Source: Phytoseiulus persimilis
Taxonomy: Eukaryota > Arthropoda > Arachnida > Mesostigmata > Phytoseiidae
Direction: 5' to 3'
DNA length: 64,000 bases
Assembly (NCBI GenBank): GCA_037576195.1
Contig: CM075102.1
Span: 45,070,745 to 45,134,744, forward strand
Made by a program: the position numbers and the translations under genes
Shown here: positions 47,451 to 59,224 of the stretch, in pieces
Layout: every line of letters begins with the position of its first letter
How positions within the stretch are numbered: the stretch's first letter is position 1
The notes under the pieces: generated by a model
What the model was told of the DNA's origin: nothing
The model's input: only the letters and a program-made list of their open reading frames with translations
The model's database searches: none

Positions 47451-48167
47451 ATGCGTAGCTTCGCTATCATCGCAGCCGCCTGCTTCCTGGCTACTCAGAC
47501 AAAAGCCTGGAACCTGACCCAATGTAAGAAGATGTGGAGCCCTGCAGATCGTGACGAAGTCTGAGGGCTCTAGTGGAGTTGCTCGTCGATATTCATTGCA
47601 CACATTGCCACCTGATTGTTCGAGATCAATATCCTGGTAGTTGCGATTTTTGAGCGATAACGATCGACGCATTCCAGCCTCCGAGTGTGTTCGTGAGGAA
47701 TTCGATATCTTCGTTACGTTTGGTTGCGAGGAGCACTACGATGAGGACGACAAAACAAGCTCTAACCCAGAGAGGAAAAAGCTTGAAACCGCGCTGCAGG
47801 AAGTGACGGCCAACTGCACAGCGCAACTGGAACAAAAGTAAGGGCCGCGCCGGGTCCCCCAGGCAGTGAATCTGAGTCAGAAAAAATAATGTCGGAATCG
47901 TGTTCCAGACTCTCAAAAATCCATATCTGTCGCGAAAAAGCGACCGGGTTAATGGGTTTGAAAGATTACGTCCGCACCCGTACTCAGTTGGTTAGAGCTT
48001 CCAAGAAGGTCTTACTGGAATGTGCCAAAGGAATCGTTGAAGCCGTGAGATCTCACCGTGAGATTCCCGACCCGTCGTTCTCGTCGAAAGGTTTGAGCGG
48101 TCTATTCAATTGGGTGCCTTTCCAAATGAGCACTATCTCCGACGGTTGTTTCGAAGAAGATGAATAG
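47451..48167 (+). CDS. Small secreted protein with six cysteines (family unknown)
   Basis: Three exons, 47451-47523, 47678-47837 and 47909-48167, with GTAAG donors and CAG acceptors and matching phases, give 163 codons plus stop. The N-terminus MRSFAIIAAACFLATQTKAW is a signal peptide, probably cut after KA or nearby. The mature part has six cysteines (SSEC, TFGC, TANC, HIC, LLEC, SDGC), enough for three disulfides, a helical, charged middle (NPERKKLETALQEV) and an acidic end (CFEEDE). One N-linked site (NCT) is likely used. I do not recognise the family; size and layout would suit a secreted gut, salivary or haemolymph protein, but that is a guess. It has its own TATA box and poly(A) signal and sits alone between mobile elements, so it looks like a live host gene. 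Confidence 0.75.
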
Positions 48168-48187
48168 ACCAATATGATAAAAATGCC

Positions 48188-48193
48188 AATAAA
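48188..48193 (+). promoter_or_regulatory. Poly(A) signal AATAAA
   Basis: It lies 21 bases after the stop codon of the small secreted-protein gene, which implies a very short 3' UTR, in keeping with the short 5' leader. Confidence 0.65.
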
Positions 48194-48729
48194 TATATGT
48201 TTTGGACGTCTTGGCGTCCCTGGTTCCGAGAATGAAGAGTCATTACGCAGAAAAAGAAAATCATTCCATTCCTCAGTCCCTGTGTTCAATTGACTGCATG
48301 GATTTCTCCATCAGTAGGGCGCGATTAGTTCCATGAAGAGGGAGGCCCATCGCTGCTCGCGAATTCAAGGGGGGATGTTAACTCAACAAGCTGTAGTGGG
48401 CTCGAGTTGGAGTGACTCGAGGTGACAGGTGACCGATTTTTAGCCGAGATCCAGAGGAGAGTGGAGAGAGAATGAAAGTTAGCGCCGTCGGCAGAGTGTG
48501 CGTCGGTGAGTAGAATGTGTGTGTGAAGAGAGATGCATGTGAGACGGCCACGAGCGGAGCGAGTGGTAGCGTCGATGAAAAGTATCGAATAAACGGAGTG
48601 ACGCCGAATCACCGTGAGATCCCTTACCTTCGAGAGTACAGGCCTTGGGATTCTCAGCGGTGGGATTCTCTTGGAGTGGAGTGGATTGGTGATATGTGAA
48701 AAATCAGGAGTCAAGGTCAAGGTCACGGC

Positions 48730-51700
48730 AAGATGGAAAAACTCGTGGAAGAGCTTCGCAAGGAAGTCGAGCAACTCAGGAAGGAAAATATCGAGAGAGC
48801 CATGGAAGGCTACAAGGTTAACGCAGGATGGCGTGAGAAGGTTCACGACACATCAAGAGGAGTCAAGGAGTTCGCCGGGGGCTCGGTGGCCGAATCGACC
48901 GAGTGGCTGACGGATATCAAGCTGGCAAGGAAGGCCGGCAAGTGGTCATGGGATTTTGCGGAAGCAGTGCTGTTCAACAAGGTGGTTGGCCCGGCGAAGT
49001 ATTGGCATCGTGATTTTGGATCGAAGGCGGAGAACTTCGAAGAGTGGGTTCAGGCATTTGAAGAGGCTTACATTCCGAAGGAGAGGAAACGGGACTTAAT
49101 GGAAGAGCTTTTGCGAAATAATCAAAAGAGGGGAGAAGGTATCGAAATGTACGTGCGGAGGAAAGAAACGATTGCATTGAAGTTGGAATCGAGTGCTGAG
49201 GAGACAAAGGGTTATATTCTGGAAGGTCTGCTGCCGGAGTACATGGTTCATGGTTCACGAAATAAGGGGTCGAAGACATAAAACAACTTCTAACTTAATC
49301 AGGGATATGGCTGAAAGCATTGAGATCGAGAGGAAAATAGGAAGTAGGGAGAGCCGAGTCGACGCGGGAGTGACTTGCTATAATTGCAACAAGGAAGGCA
49401 ATAAGCAGGCGAGATGCCCGAACGGACAGAACAGTCGACAAACGAGTAGATTCACGGTGCCGCCACCGCGAATTCGTACGGCAGATTTCAAGGAGGACCT
49501 ATGGGGGATTGGCGAAGACAGCCACTAGATAAATTTCGTCGTCGCGAGCAGCCAACGGGAAGTGGTCGGTACCACCTTGCGGACAGCGGTAATAGAGAAC
49601 TGACGTGGCGGGAGTCAACACCCACCAGGAAGTCTTCGGGTAGACCAGAACCGATCATTCGCAACCGCTGCAAGCTACGAGGACACGTGGCCGCGGACTG
49701 CCGACGAGTCCGGCAGATGGAAGCGGTCGAAGAACGGGCCGATCATGGGTCACCAAGAATCGAGGAGGTGGAGTCAGACATACGTCAATGCAGAGAAGAC
49801 GAAGTGGGGGAAATCGTTCCAGGGGAAAGCAAAGGTATAAAGGAGGTGAAAGTCAACGGAACTCAGTGGCAAGCGAAGGTGGATACCGAAGCAGATGTAA
49901 GTGTCATTCCGATAGGAGCAGCCAAGGCACTGAAGCTTGAAGTAGGACCGAGCGCGGTAGCGAAAATACGGGGAGTAGGAGGAGGATCGTGTACGCCGAT
50001 CGGACAGACACAAGTGCAGCTAGAGGTAGACGGACTAGAGCTGGACAGGGTGACGATGACAATTTTGCCAGAAGGAGCTCTGGAGGGAGACGAAATTCTG
50101 TTGGGCAAAGATCTTTTGGATAACCCAGCACTGGTCACGGTGTACAGGGAAGGTCAGGCATGGGTGTTGGAGAAGCGAGCGTTCAGCGAGATAGCTAAAG
50201 TGTTGCCACAGCAGAACAGGAAGGTGAAGTTGACTCTGAAGTCGGAGGTTCGTTTGGAACCAAGAAGCTTGGCGTCAGTTGAGACGGTGACAACTCAAGA
50301 AGATGGCGTCCATCGCGAGGGGCTAATACTTCTAGGAACCACCAACGGGGAAAGGAAGGATAAGGAAATAGCACTGGGCGGGCTGAACGAGCTCAGCGAG
50401 GACGGGGTGATCATACCTGTAGCGAACCGAGGGAGAACCGAGCTCGTATTGGAGGAAGGCACGGTGATCAGTGATCACAATGGGAAGAATGATAACCGAA
50501 GAAGAAATATTCAAGTTGGAAAGGAAGGATAGAGCAGCAACCGTAGGACAAGCGGTCAGAGGCGGGACAAGCCAGTCGAAAGAGATCGAAGAAAAGCAAG
50601 TCATCGTAGGGTCAAGACTACCGTGGTCAATACACGACAGGCTGGTGACACTGATCAACCGGCATCGGCGTGTCGTGGCAACTTCCATGAGCGAGTTGGG
50701 AAATACAACTTGGGCGGAGTTTGATATCGATGAAGTGGAAGGTAGTCAGCCGGTTAGGAGCAAGCCATATCGATTGTCAGCGGTAGAGAAGGAGGCTCTG
50801 AGGGATATTCTCGAACAGATGAAGGGAGCAGGAATGATAATGCCATCGCAGTCAACATATGCCAGTCCGGTTTTACTGGTAAAGGAAGGGGACGGTGGAT
50901 GGAGAATGGTGATCGACTACCGGAAGCTGAATGCGCAGAGGAAGCGACTCAACTATCCGTTGCCACTGATTGATGATGTCTTGGATGAGATAGGAGGGAG
51001 GGAGACCTATTCAACATTTGATTTGGCATGGGGATACTTCCAGATTCCGATGACACAGAAGGCAAGGGAGACGGCGGCGTTCGTGACACCAGAGGGGCAC
51101 TTCGAACCGAAAGTACTGATGATGGGGTTATGTAATGCACCGGCAAAGTTCCAGGAGCTAATGATGAAGGTGAAGAATACGATTGGATCGCAACAGACAT
51201 TCCCTTATTTGGATGATCTGATAACTGCAGCGGACACGTATCAAGAACACCTAGAGAAGATAGAAAATGTCCCGAAGGCACTTCAGCAGGCGGGCTTGAC
51301 AATTCGAGTAGAGAAGTGTAGGTTTTTCATGGAGTAGGTTGAGTTTCTGGGGTTCAGGGTTTCGAAGGACGGAATCAGGCCGGGTAAAAAGAAACTAAAC
51401 GCAGTCATAGACTACAAAGCACCAAGAGATGTTCACGGGGCAAGAAGGTTCCTCGGGTCAGCGTCATTCTCCAGGAGGTCCGTGAAAAATTACGCGACAA
51501 TAGCGAGCCCGATAACGGAGTTACTGAGGAAGGAGGCAAAGTTCGAGTGGTCGGAAAAATGCACTGCGGCGTTCGAACAATTAAAGCGGGCGCTGATGGG
51601 CGCGTCATTGGATCGGTTCGTGCCAAGCAGACCGACTCAGCTCCACACGGATGCGTCATTAGTGGGCTTGGGGGCGATATTCTTGCAAGAAAACAACGGG

Positions 51701-52925
51701 CAATGGAGAATGGTGTACTCGATCAGTAGGAAATTATCGACAACTGAAAGGAATCATCATTCAACCAAATTGGAGCAATCGGCAGTCGTATGGGCGATGG
51801 AACGACTGAGGCATTATCTTTGAGGGCAGAAGTTCACCGTGGTGAGCGACTGTAACGCGGTAGCAGCGCTCAAAGCACTGGCAGGATCGGCACAGCTGAG
51901 TAGATGGCTCAGCAGGATAGCGGAATTCGATTCCGATGTTAAGCATAGGGCCGGAACTTTAATAGGTCATGTGGATGCACTTAGTAGAGAGCCGGATGAG
52001 AAGGGCGGAGAAGTTGAGGAGGAGTTCATGCCGACGGATTTAGTGTCGGTGAAGCTGATTAAAACACAGTCAGAGGAGGATCAATTCAGAGCAATCCAAG
52101 CCACAGGTGAGGATATCAAGAAAAGGATGGAGATTCTGGCGAGAGGCAGTCGAGAAAGGACCGTGAAGGAGAAAAGCATGATAGGAGGATTCTGCGAGGT
52201 GCAAGGAATACTCTACAAATGAGAAGGGGACAAGAAATTGTTCGTGGTTCCAAAGACGTTGAGGAAATACATCTTGGTTATGAATCACGACAAGGCGGGG
52301 CATTTTGGCAAGGATAAGACGCTGGAGCTAATAAGGAGAAGATACTGGTTCCCGAATTCGAAGGATTATACGGAATCTCATCCCCGAGCATATTTGGACT
52401 GCATTTACAACAAGGAACAGAGTGGCAAAGGCGAAGGACTGACGAATGCGATTCGCCCGGAAAGAAGGCCGTTCGAGAAGCTATTCATGGACCACCTAGG
52501 GCCGTTGATCAAATCAAATCGGGAGGAGCATATCATCGCGGTTGTAGATGGGTTCACAAAGTTTGTGGTCATGGAGGCGGTGGTGTCAACAGCGATCGAC
52601 GAGGTGATCAAGTTCTTGGAGAGAGTGTTCCAAATGTAAGGGAAACCAAACAAGTTAGTGTCAGATCGGGGTACGGCATTCACGTCCAAAAATTTCGAGG
52701 CGTTCTTGAATAAAGAGGGAATCACCCATTTGAAGATCAGTACACAATTGCCGCGGTCGAACGGGCGAATAGAGCGATTGAGTAAGGAAATGGCCAGATC
52801 ATTGAGATCACTCTGCGAGAAGGAGGACCGGAGTGATTGGACGAGATGGTTACCAGAGGTGCAGATGTGGATGAATAGAACGGTGTCGAGAAGCTTGGGG
52901 AAGCCTCCATGGGCTGAAAATACTC
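48730..52925 (+). mobile_element. Ty3/Gypsy-like LTR retrotransposon fossil
   Basis: Parts in order: a gag-like protein (about 48.73-49.3 kb), a zinc knuckle (about 49.38 kb), protease (about 49.85-50.15 kb), reverse transcriptase (about 50.75-51.35 kb), RNase H (about 51.6-52.0 kb) and integrase (about 52.2-52.9 kb). Integrase after RNase H is the Ty3/Gypsy order. I did not recognise its long terminal repeats. The copy is broken, with roughly half a dozen interruptions, but the domains are still well preserved, so it is not very old. At its right side it meets LINE sequence and a hAT-like MITE. Confidence 0.85.
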
Positions 52926-52968
52926 CAATGCTGCGTGCATGGAAAAAACCTGAACCATGTAGAGTAGG

Positions 52969-53711
52969 GAGTGGCGTATCTAGCTCAAGCGGCGCCCGCC
53001 GCTTGAGCCGCTTGCTGGGCCAACCGGCAAAAATGCGCCCCTCCCCTCTCCGAGCCCGCGGGAAAATTTGGTGAGCTATCGCAAGAGATCTTCCTGTTGA
53101 GAACAAAGTCATGTTCACTCAATGTTACCACGAGAGTGTAATGACCTGAATCGCGCACGATGAGCCTTGAATGCGGCTCCAAAAGCGTTTTTTCTTTCGT
53201 TTCGTCGCTCAATGCTCAAAAATGCTGATGCGCCCAGCTTCTCTTGAGCCATAATGATTCTCCGCAGTGGAGGAGATCGACAGAGCTTCGCATTCGTTTG
53301 TCTCTAGCTTTGCGCCCTCAAGACGTAGACATGCAAGCCCTCAGCCCTCTGGTGCATGTTGCAGTGCCTATGTTGAGGCGAGTTTTTATTGCAGTCTCGG
53401 ACATTTATGGTAATTCACCTCTTCTGCGCCCCTCAGCTGTGCGCCCCTGACTTCTCTGAGGAGAGATTCCGAATCTCAAATGCAGACATGGATATGGACA
53501 AACTTCAACTGCGATCTGGCGCCCCTCAGATCTCTGGAGCGTTAATTCGTTCGGAAGACGGATCAAGTTCATTTTGCGGTTGGGGCTACGGGTAAAAATC
53601 AAGTACGGTTTCACGCCCCATATTTGAGCGCCCCATCAGCTTTGCGCCCCCTCACTGCGCGCGGGCACGAGCCCCCTCTGCCCCCCCCCCCCCCCTCTAG
53701 ATACGCCACTG
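52969..53711. mobile_element. hAT-like MITE, 8-bp target duplication AGAGTAGG
   Basis: It is flanked by AGAGTAGG at 52961-52968 and 53712-53719. The ends GAGTGGCGTATCTAG and CTAGATACGCCACTG are inverted. The 743 bases hold no transposase. The interior is full of GCGCCCC motifs followed by TCAGCT or similar, and a C-run stands near the right end, as is common in hAT-derived MITEs. It split the DNA exactly between two halves of a continuous LINE ORF1-like frame. Confidence 0.85.
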
Positions 53712-53719
53712 AGAGTAGG

Positions 53720-56716
53720 TAGAGGAACGAAGAAAAAAGATAATACAAACAAGGAAGATGGACACACACTTGTGGTGAGGAATGTCGTTGGTAAAACTTA
53801 CGCCGACACACTCAGACAAATAAAGCAAGTGATCAAGAAAACGGATGAGACTGGAGTAAGAATCAAAAAATCCACGAAATCAGAGAAGGAAACATGGTGA
53901 TAAAACTGACAGAACAAGCTCCAGGGGCGAGCAAAATCGTCTCGGAGATGATAACCGAGAAGACGCAAAATACAACCGAGATCAAAAAACAAGCAAAAAT
54001 GATTATAATAATTCATGACTTAGATGGGGTGACTGAAAAGGAAGAAATGGAGAGAAGGATCCGGGAAGAGACTGGAGAATCAGGAGAAATCCTTCTATAC
54101 AGACAGAAGAAAAGCAAAAACGGGTGCTGGTCGAACAAGGTCCTCCTCCCCAGAAAGACAGGAGAGAAACTGGTCGAGTTGGGAAACATCTAGATTGGAC
54201 TGACACACTCCAGAATAACCGAACGTGTCAGCGTAGCCCTTTGTTTCAACTGCTTGGAATTCGGACATGAGAGCAAATATTGCAGAAAACCCAAAGCAGA
54301 AAAACTGTGTTACGAACGCACGAAATCAGACCACACAGCAACAACGTGCACATCAATCCCTCACTGCAAGGAATGTAAAGCAGACGGACACTCTACAAAC
54401 TCTTCATCCTGTCCGAATTACAGAAACCTGGTAAAGGAAAAAGTGAAACGAAACAATGTCTGGAACTAGAAACTCGAGCCTGAACTCAACGAGGGATAAA
54501 CTTCTGCGAATCAACCTGAACAGATCGAAACCAGCTCAAGACCTTGCCATTCACACAACAAAACAACTAAACATAGACATTCTCCTCGTCACGGAACCGA
54601 ACATTCTATACACTGGTCTTGACCGGCTGGTTAATAGAAGCAAGTCCGCAGCAATCAAATTCTTCAAATCCGGCATTCCTTCCCGAAACGGAGAGGGAGA
54701 CCACTTTGTTTGGGCAGAGACCGATTGCTATACGATATACAGCTGCTATCTCTCACCATACTGGGGACTTCAACTCTGCATCACCGACTTGGAGTAGCAG
54801 ATACACAAACCGAAGAGGTCGCACACTGGAAGAGTGGATAGCAGCAAATGACCTAGTTGTGATAAACGAAGGGGACCGGCCAACGTTCGGAAGAGGGAAT
54901 CAGTACTCGCATATTGATTCAACGATGTGTTCATCGCAAGCCGAGTTCTGGAATGGCATGTTCTCCATGAACTAATAAGCCTCAGCGACCACCACTACAT
55001 TCGTTTTGAGATAAGAACCCAACAAACACAGTCGATGCTGCACAGACCGAATCCAAGTAGTAGACGCGGGAGAAATTCATCTACAGCCATATACACGGAG
55101 AGACATTTCTTACAGAATTACCAATAAGGTTTGATAGGAAGAAACCAGGAAACATCAGAAACCTGGAGAGGGACATAAGACATGCGTGCAACAAAGCATA
55201 TCGAAGCCCACCCCGGAATAACAATACCTCAAGTTACTCGCGGAATACCGATACAGCTGCTTCGAGGAGGGAAGCAGTCACGGCGCGGACAAAATATACT
55301 CGAGCACAACCCTCGAATAGGTAAAATGAAAAAGCACTCTACGAGGAAAAACGGGAAGAGTTTGAAGCAACAATCATCAGAGCTAAAAAAGAAATGTGGG
55401 CGAAACTCTGCGAAGATCTGAGTATCTATCCATCGGGACTGGGATACAAAATCATCGCGGCTGAACTCAGGCTACCGAGAACACAACTCCCAGTTGAACT
55501 CACAGTAGATGCAATCAGAACACTCTTCCCGAGACACCCAGGCACAACAGTTCGAACTCCACTGGCAGGGGACGGCTCGATACCTGAGTTGACTCCGAAT
55601 GAGATCCTTGGAGCAGCATCTCGGATTAACACGAACGAAGCATCGGGCCTTGACGGAATACCAGCTGGAAGCATCAGAACACTGATATTGAAATTCCCAG
55701 AAGTATATCGTTCAATCATCAACGAGCTGTTTGGAAAAGGGGAATTCCCTAGGCATTGGAAGATGGCCCAACTGATCCATAAACCAGAGAAACCCACAGA
55801 TCTCCCATCAGCGTATCGACCACTCTGCCTGCTTGATACCATCTCGAAATCTTTCGAAAAGATAATACATGACCGATTACGGATGGAGCTTGAAACTAGA
55901 AAGCTCCTTTCAGACAACCAATTTGGCTTCCGCCCGAAACACTCAACTATTATGGCTGTTCAGAGAGTTTTTGCAAGCCCTCTTTCTGAGTTCGAAAAAC
56001 ACAGATGGTCCAGACAACCGACTTTAATGGTGTTACTGGATATAAAGGATGCTTTCAATTCTGTGTCCTGGCACTCTATAAAGAACAGCCTGTTGTCCCT
56101 CGACATTCCACCGTACCTCAAAAGGATACTCTTCAGCTATCTCAGCGACAGAGGAGTGAATTGTGGGGAATTCTCCTATAGAATGACGGCCGGTGTTCCA
56201 CAGGGTTCTGTGCTCGGGCCGACCCTATGGAACATCGCCTATGACGGAATCTTCAACATAGATTTACCAGAACAAACAGAACTCATTGGATACGCAGACG
56301 ACCTCGCCTTATGCATCAAAGGCAGAGATGAGACAACAATAGAAAGGAGAGCGAATGAAGCGGTGAACCTGATCAATGATTGGCTCATCGAGAGGAAACT
56401 TGAGCTCGCCCCCTCCACATCTGAAGCCATCCTGATCAGCGGCAAAAACAAGCCAGGAGAAATCAACCTGGCGGTAAATAACAACAACAAAAATGACGAA
56501 AGAAAAGAAATCAAAAACACCGTGAAATATCTCGGGGTGTATATCGACCGGAAACTGAATTTCCGCACTCACATCAGATATGCAACTGATGAGGCAAAAA
56601 AGATCTCGAACCAGCTGAATAGGCTGATGCCAAGGACCCATGGTGCTGAAGAGGGAAGGAGACACCTTCCAGCCTCAATAGCATCCTTACTAAATATGAT
56701 CGGCTTCGTCTGTTAG
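53720..56716 (+). pseudogene. Second R1-clade LINE copy, degraded and cut at its 3' side
   Basis: ORF1 part (53.73-54.47 kb): GKTYADTLRQIKQV, then VTEKEEMERRIREE, zinc knuckles CFNCLEFGHESKYC and CKADGHSTNSSSC; it has an early in-frame stop after VELGNI. ORF2 part: endonuclease pieces (LRINLNRSKPAQDL, 54.5 kb; LSDHHYIRFEI, 54.98 kb) in different frames, then an open 440-codon reverse-transcriptase frame 55394-56716 (RPLCLLDTISKSFEKI, GVPQGSVLGPTLWN, GYADDLALC). It ends abruptly inside the post-RT region (LPASIASLLNMI), where the 45-bp minisatellite begins. The protein differs clearly from the LINE at 40-45 kb, so it is a separate family of the same clade. Confidence 0.85.
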
Positions 56717-57117
56717 TTTGTCAGTTTGTCTATTTCTCCGCACTTTTCCTGGAACATCTGGGGGTGATTCCGATCATACTCTTCCGAGTCTGGAGAGGTG
56801 ATTCCGAGATTGATCTGACCATTAATTTCCAAGTCTGGAGGGGTGATTCCGGAACCAATCTGACCATTACTTTCCAACTCTGGAGGAGTGATTCCGGGGC
56901 CAATCTGACCATTACTTTCCAACTCTGGAGGGGTGATTCCGGAACCAATCTGACCATTACTTTCCAACTCTGGAGGGGTGATTCCGGAACCAATCTGACC
57001 ATTACTTTCCAACTCTGGAGGGGTGATTCCGGAACCAATCTGACCATTACTTTCCAACTCTGGAGGGGTGATCCCGGGACCAATCTGACCACTACTTTCT
57101 GACTCTTTTTTTTTCAT
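56715..57117 (-). repeat. 45-bp minisatellite, second array, about 8 units
   Basis: The unit reads GGGGTGATTCCGGAACCAAT on the plus strand, the reverse of the 31.6-32.5 kb array; on the minus strand it reads ELESNGQIGSGITPP repeatedly. Units here are very similar to each other, so this array expanded recently. It begins where the LINE reverse-transcriptase frame breaks off. Confidence 0.95.
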
Positions 57118-57385
57118 AGACTCGGAGTGAAATCCCTTCCGATACCAGGGATAGATCTTTAGGATTGCTCTACTTATGTGGTGATTCCACTAAAACACTC
57201 CTATGTCTGCTGTCTAGGGCCGGGAACTTGGTCCTTACCGACCATTCATTATTGCTTCCGTGCCCTCGATGCTCGCCGTTCGAATATTGTCATGAAGCTC
57301 AAGGAAGCCACATTCAGTCGAGGTACTCCAAAGACGACCGTATCTGGACAGGTAGCCAGAGAGCAGTCAGCGGAGACCACATGTA

Positions 57386-58343
57386 CAGGGTGGCTTTTTT
57401 TGGTCGGGAATTTTCGAGCCCGATCTTGTTTTGGCCATAACTTCGTCAATTTTTAGAATTTTCTCAAAAATCAAAAAGTGATCGATAGAGGATATCGAGG
57501 CGGTCATTTTGAGGAGCCAGCTTTTCAGGAGGATCTGGTGGAAATCCCGGTCAGGAGATGGTTTTGAAAATGACCCTTTTCTTTCCTTCGAGGTCTTCCT
57601 AAAAGTTATCGTAAAAACGTCAATATTTATCGGATCGGACTCGTGGGGGTAGCATTCGACGCGCAGAAGGAAACCCGTCATTCGTCGGAAAACCGAGCGA
57701 AGTTATCTCATTTCCCCGAAGAATGGCAAGCGATCGTATCAACCCCTTTTTCAAGGCCTTGCCCATTGGCTAATTCTGTTTTCCTCGCTTTTCCCCGCAT
57801 TTCTTCTCGTAACTCCTCAACGAGGCAGAATCGGAGGTATCTCCCCTGGTGAAAATTACTCAGAAATGGGTGAATCATCCGAACATTGAGCTGCGAGGTC
57901 GATCCGATGATTTTTGATTTTCACCGGAAATCACCCAAGCTCAGGATTCCGCCCTCGGTTGCCAAAATCACCCTCGACACCAAAGGTATTCTCGATACGA
58001 TCGGTTGCCATTTTTCGGAGAAACGAGATAACTCCAATCGGTTTTCTGGCGAATGACCGGCTTCCTTTTGCGCGTCGAATGCTACCCCCACGAGTCCGAT
58101 CCGATAAATATTGACGTTTTAACGATAATTTTTAGGAAGACCTCGAAAAAAAAGAAAGGGTCATTTTCAAAACCATCTCCTGACCGGGATTTTCCCAGAT
58201 CCTCCTGAATTTTGTATCAAAATGACCGCCTCGATATCCTCTATCGATCACTTCTTGATTTTCGAGAAAATTTTAAAAATTGACGAAGTTATGGCCAAAA
58301 CAAGATCGGGCTCGAAAATTCCCGACTAAAAAAAGCCACCCTG
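57386..58343. mobile_element. Mariner-like MITE with about 330-bp inverted arms, TA duplication
   Basis: The ends CAGGGTGGCTTTTTTTGGTC-like and GCCACCCTG are flanked by TA on both sides (57384-57385; 58344-58345), the duplication made by Tc1/mariner transposases. The arms 57386-57725 and 58012-58343 are inverted over about 330 bases with small differences. A 290-base centre holds no gene. RNA from it would fold into a long hairpin. Confidence 0.8.
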
Positions 58344-59224
58344 TACGTCACATGCAAGCGATTCTGTGCGCAAGTCATGTAGGGAGCGAGAGTAAGGCGA
58401 GAGAGGAGAGACTGGATAAAAAAAAGACGACGAGACGAAGACAGTGGAGTCGAATTGTGGACCCTCACGCCCGTCCCTTTCTTCCAACCCAACAGCCCTA
58501 GCTTTAGAGTTGAAGCGCCCAGCTCCGCTCGGAGAATAATTGTGCCCAGACCCAGCGTCCCGTCCTTGCCCTAACCAGCGTCCCAAGACCCGTCCGACCT
58601 CGCCCTCCCACGCTTCCGAATTGTGTCCGAGTAAGTTCGCCTACTTACTCTGGGAGCGACGGCCTATCCATCCCCCAGGTCGCTAGGACGCCCTGTGAGC
58701 GAGCTTTAGCGGATAGCGGAAACCTCGTTACAATATCTTCAGGTTCTTAGTTCAGTGTTCACGTTTCTTCATGTACTGTGCGTATCCCGCGTTACGTTGT
58801 TGTACTCGCAGGCAGATTCTTGAGACGTTCCTTCTCGAGGCGTTTTTTCTCTCCATGAATGCGTCAATTGTCTTCGATGTCTCGTCCCAGTAGTCTTTAT
58901 CAGAAATCATTTTGCTGACGATCTCCGAGATACTCTTCTCCTTCCCCGCGCTTCTTCTTTGCTTTGTAAGGGCGTGACAGTGCAGCACTGTGTGGCTGAC
59001 GTCATCGTCTGCTCCACTGGAAGAATGTACACATGCTTGACTGAGCATTATCTCGAAACGGAAAAGGTACGCATGGAAATCTCCGTGTCCGCTCAGGACT
59101 TGCGTGAGATTGTACGTGGTCTCTCCGTGCTTTCGATCGATCCATGTTGCTATATCTGGAATCGAGGAGTGCGTCCACCTTGCCACAGTGGCGCTGTCCC
59201 AGTTCCGTTGCCATGTAGCCAGGG

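Noticed and set aside
53244-53600. Plus-strand short frames with repeated RP/SAP-like words
   Set aside because: They lie within the hAT-like MITE and come from its GCGCCCC motifs.
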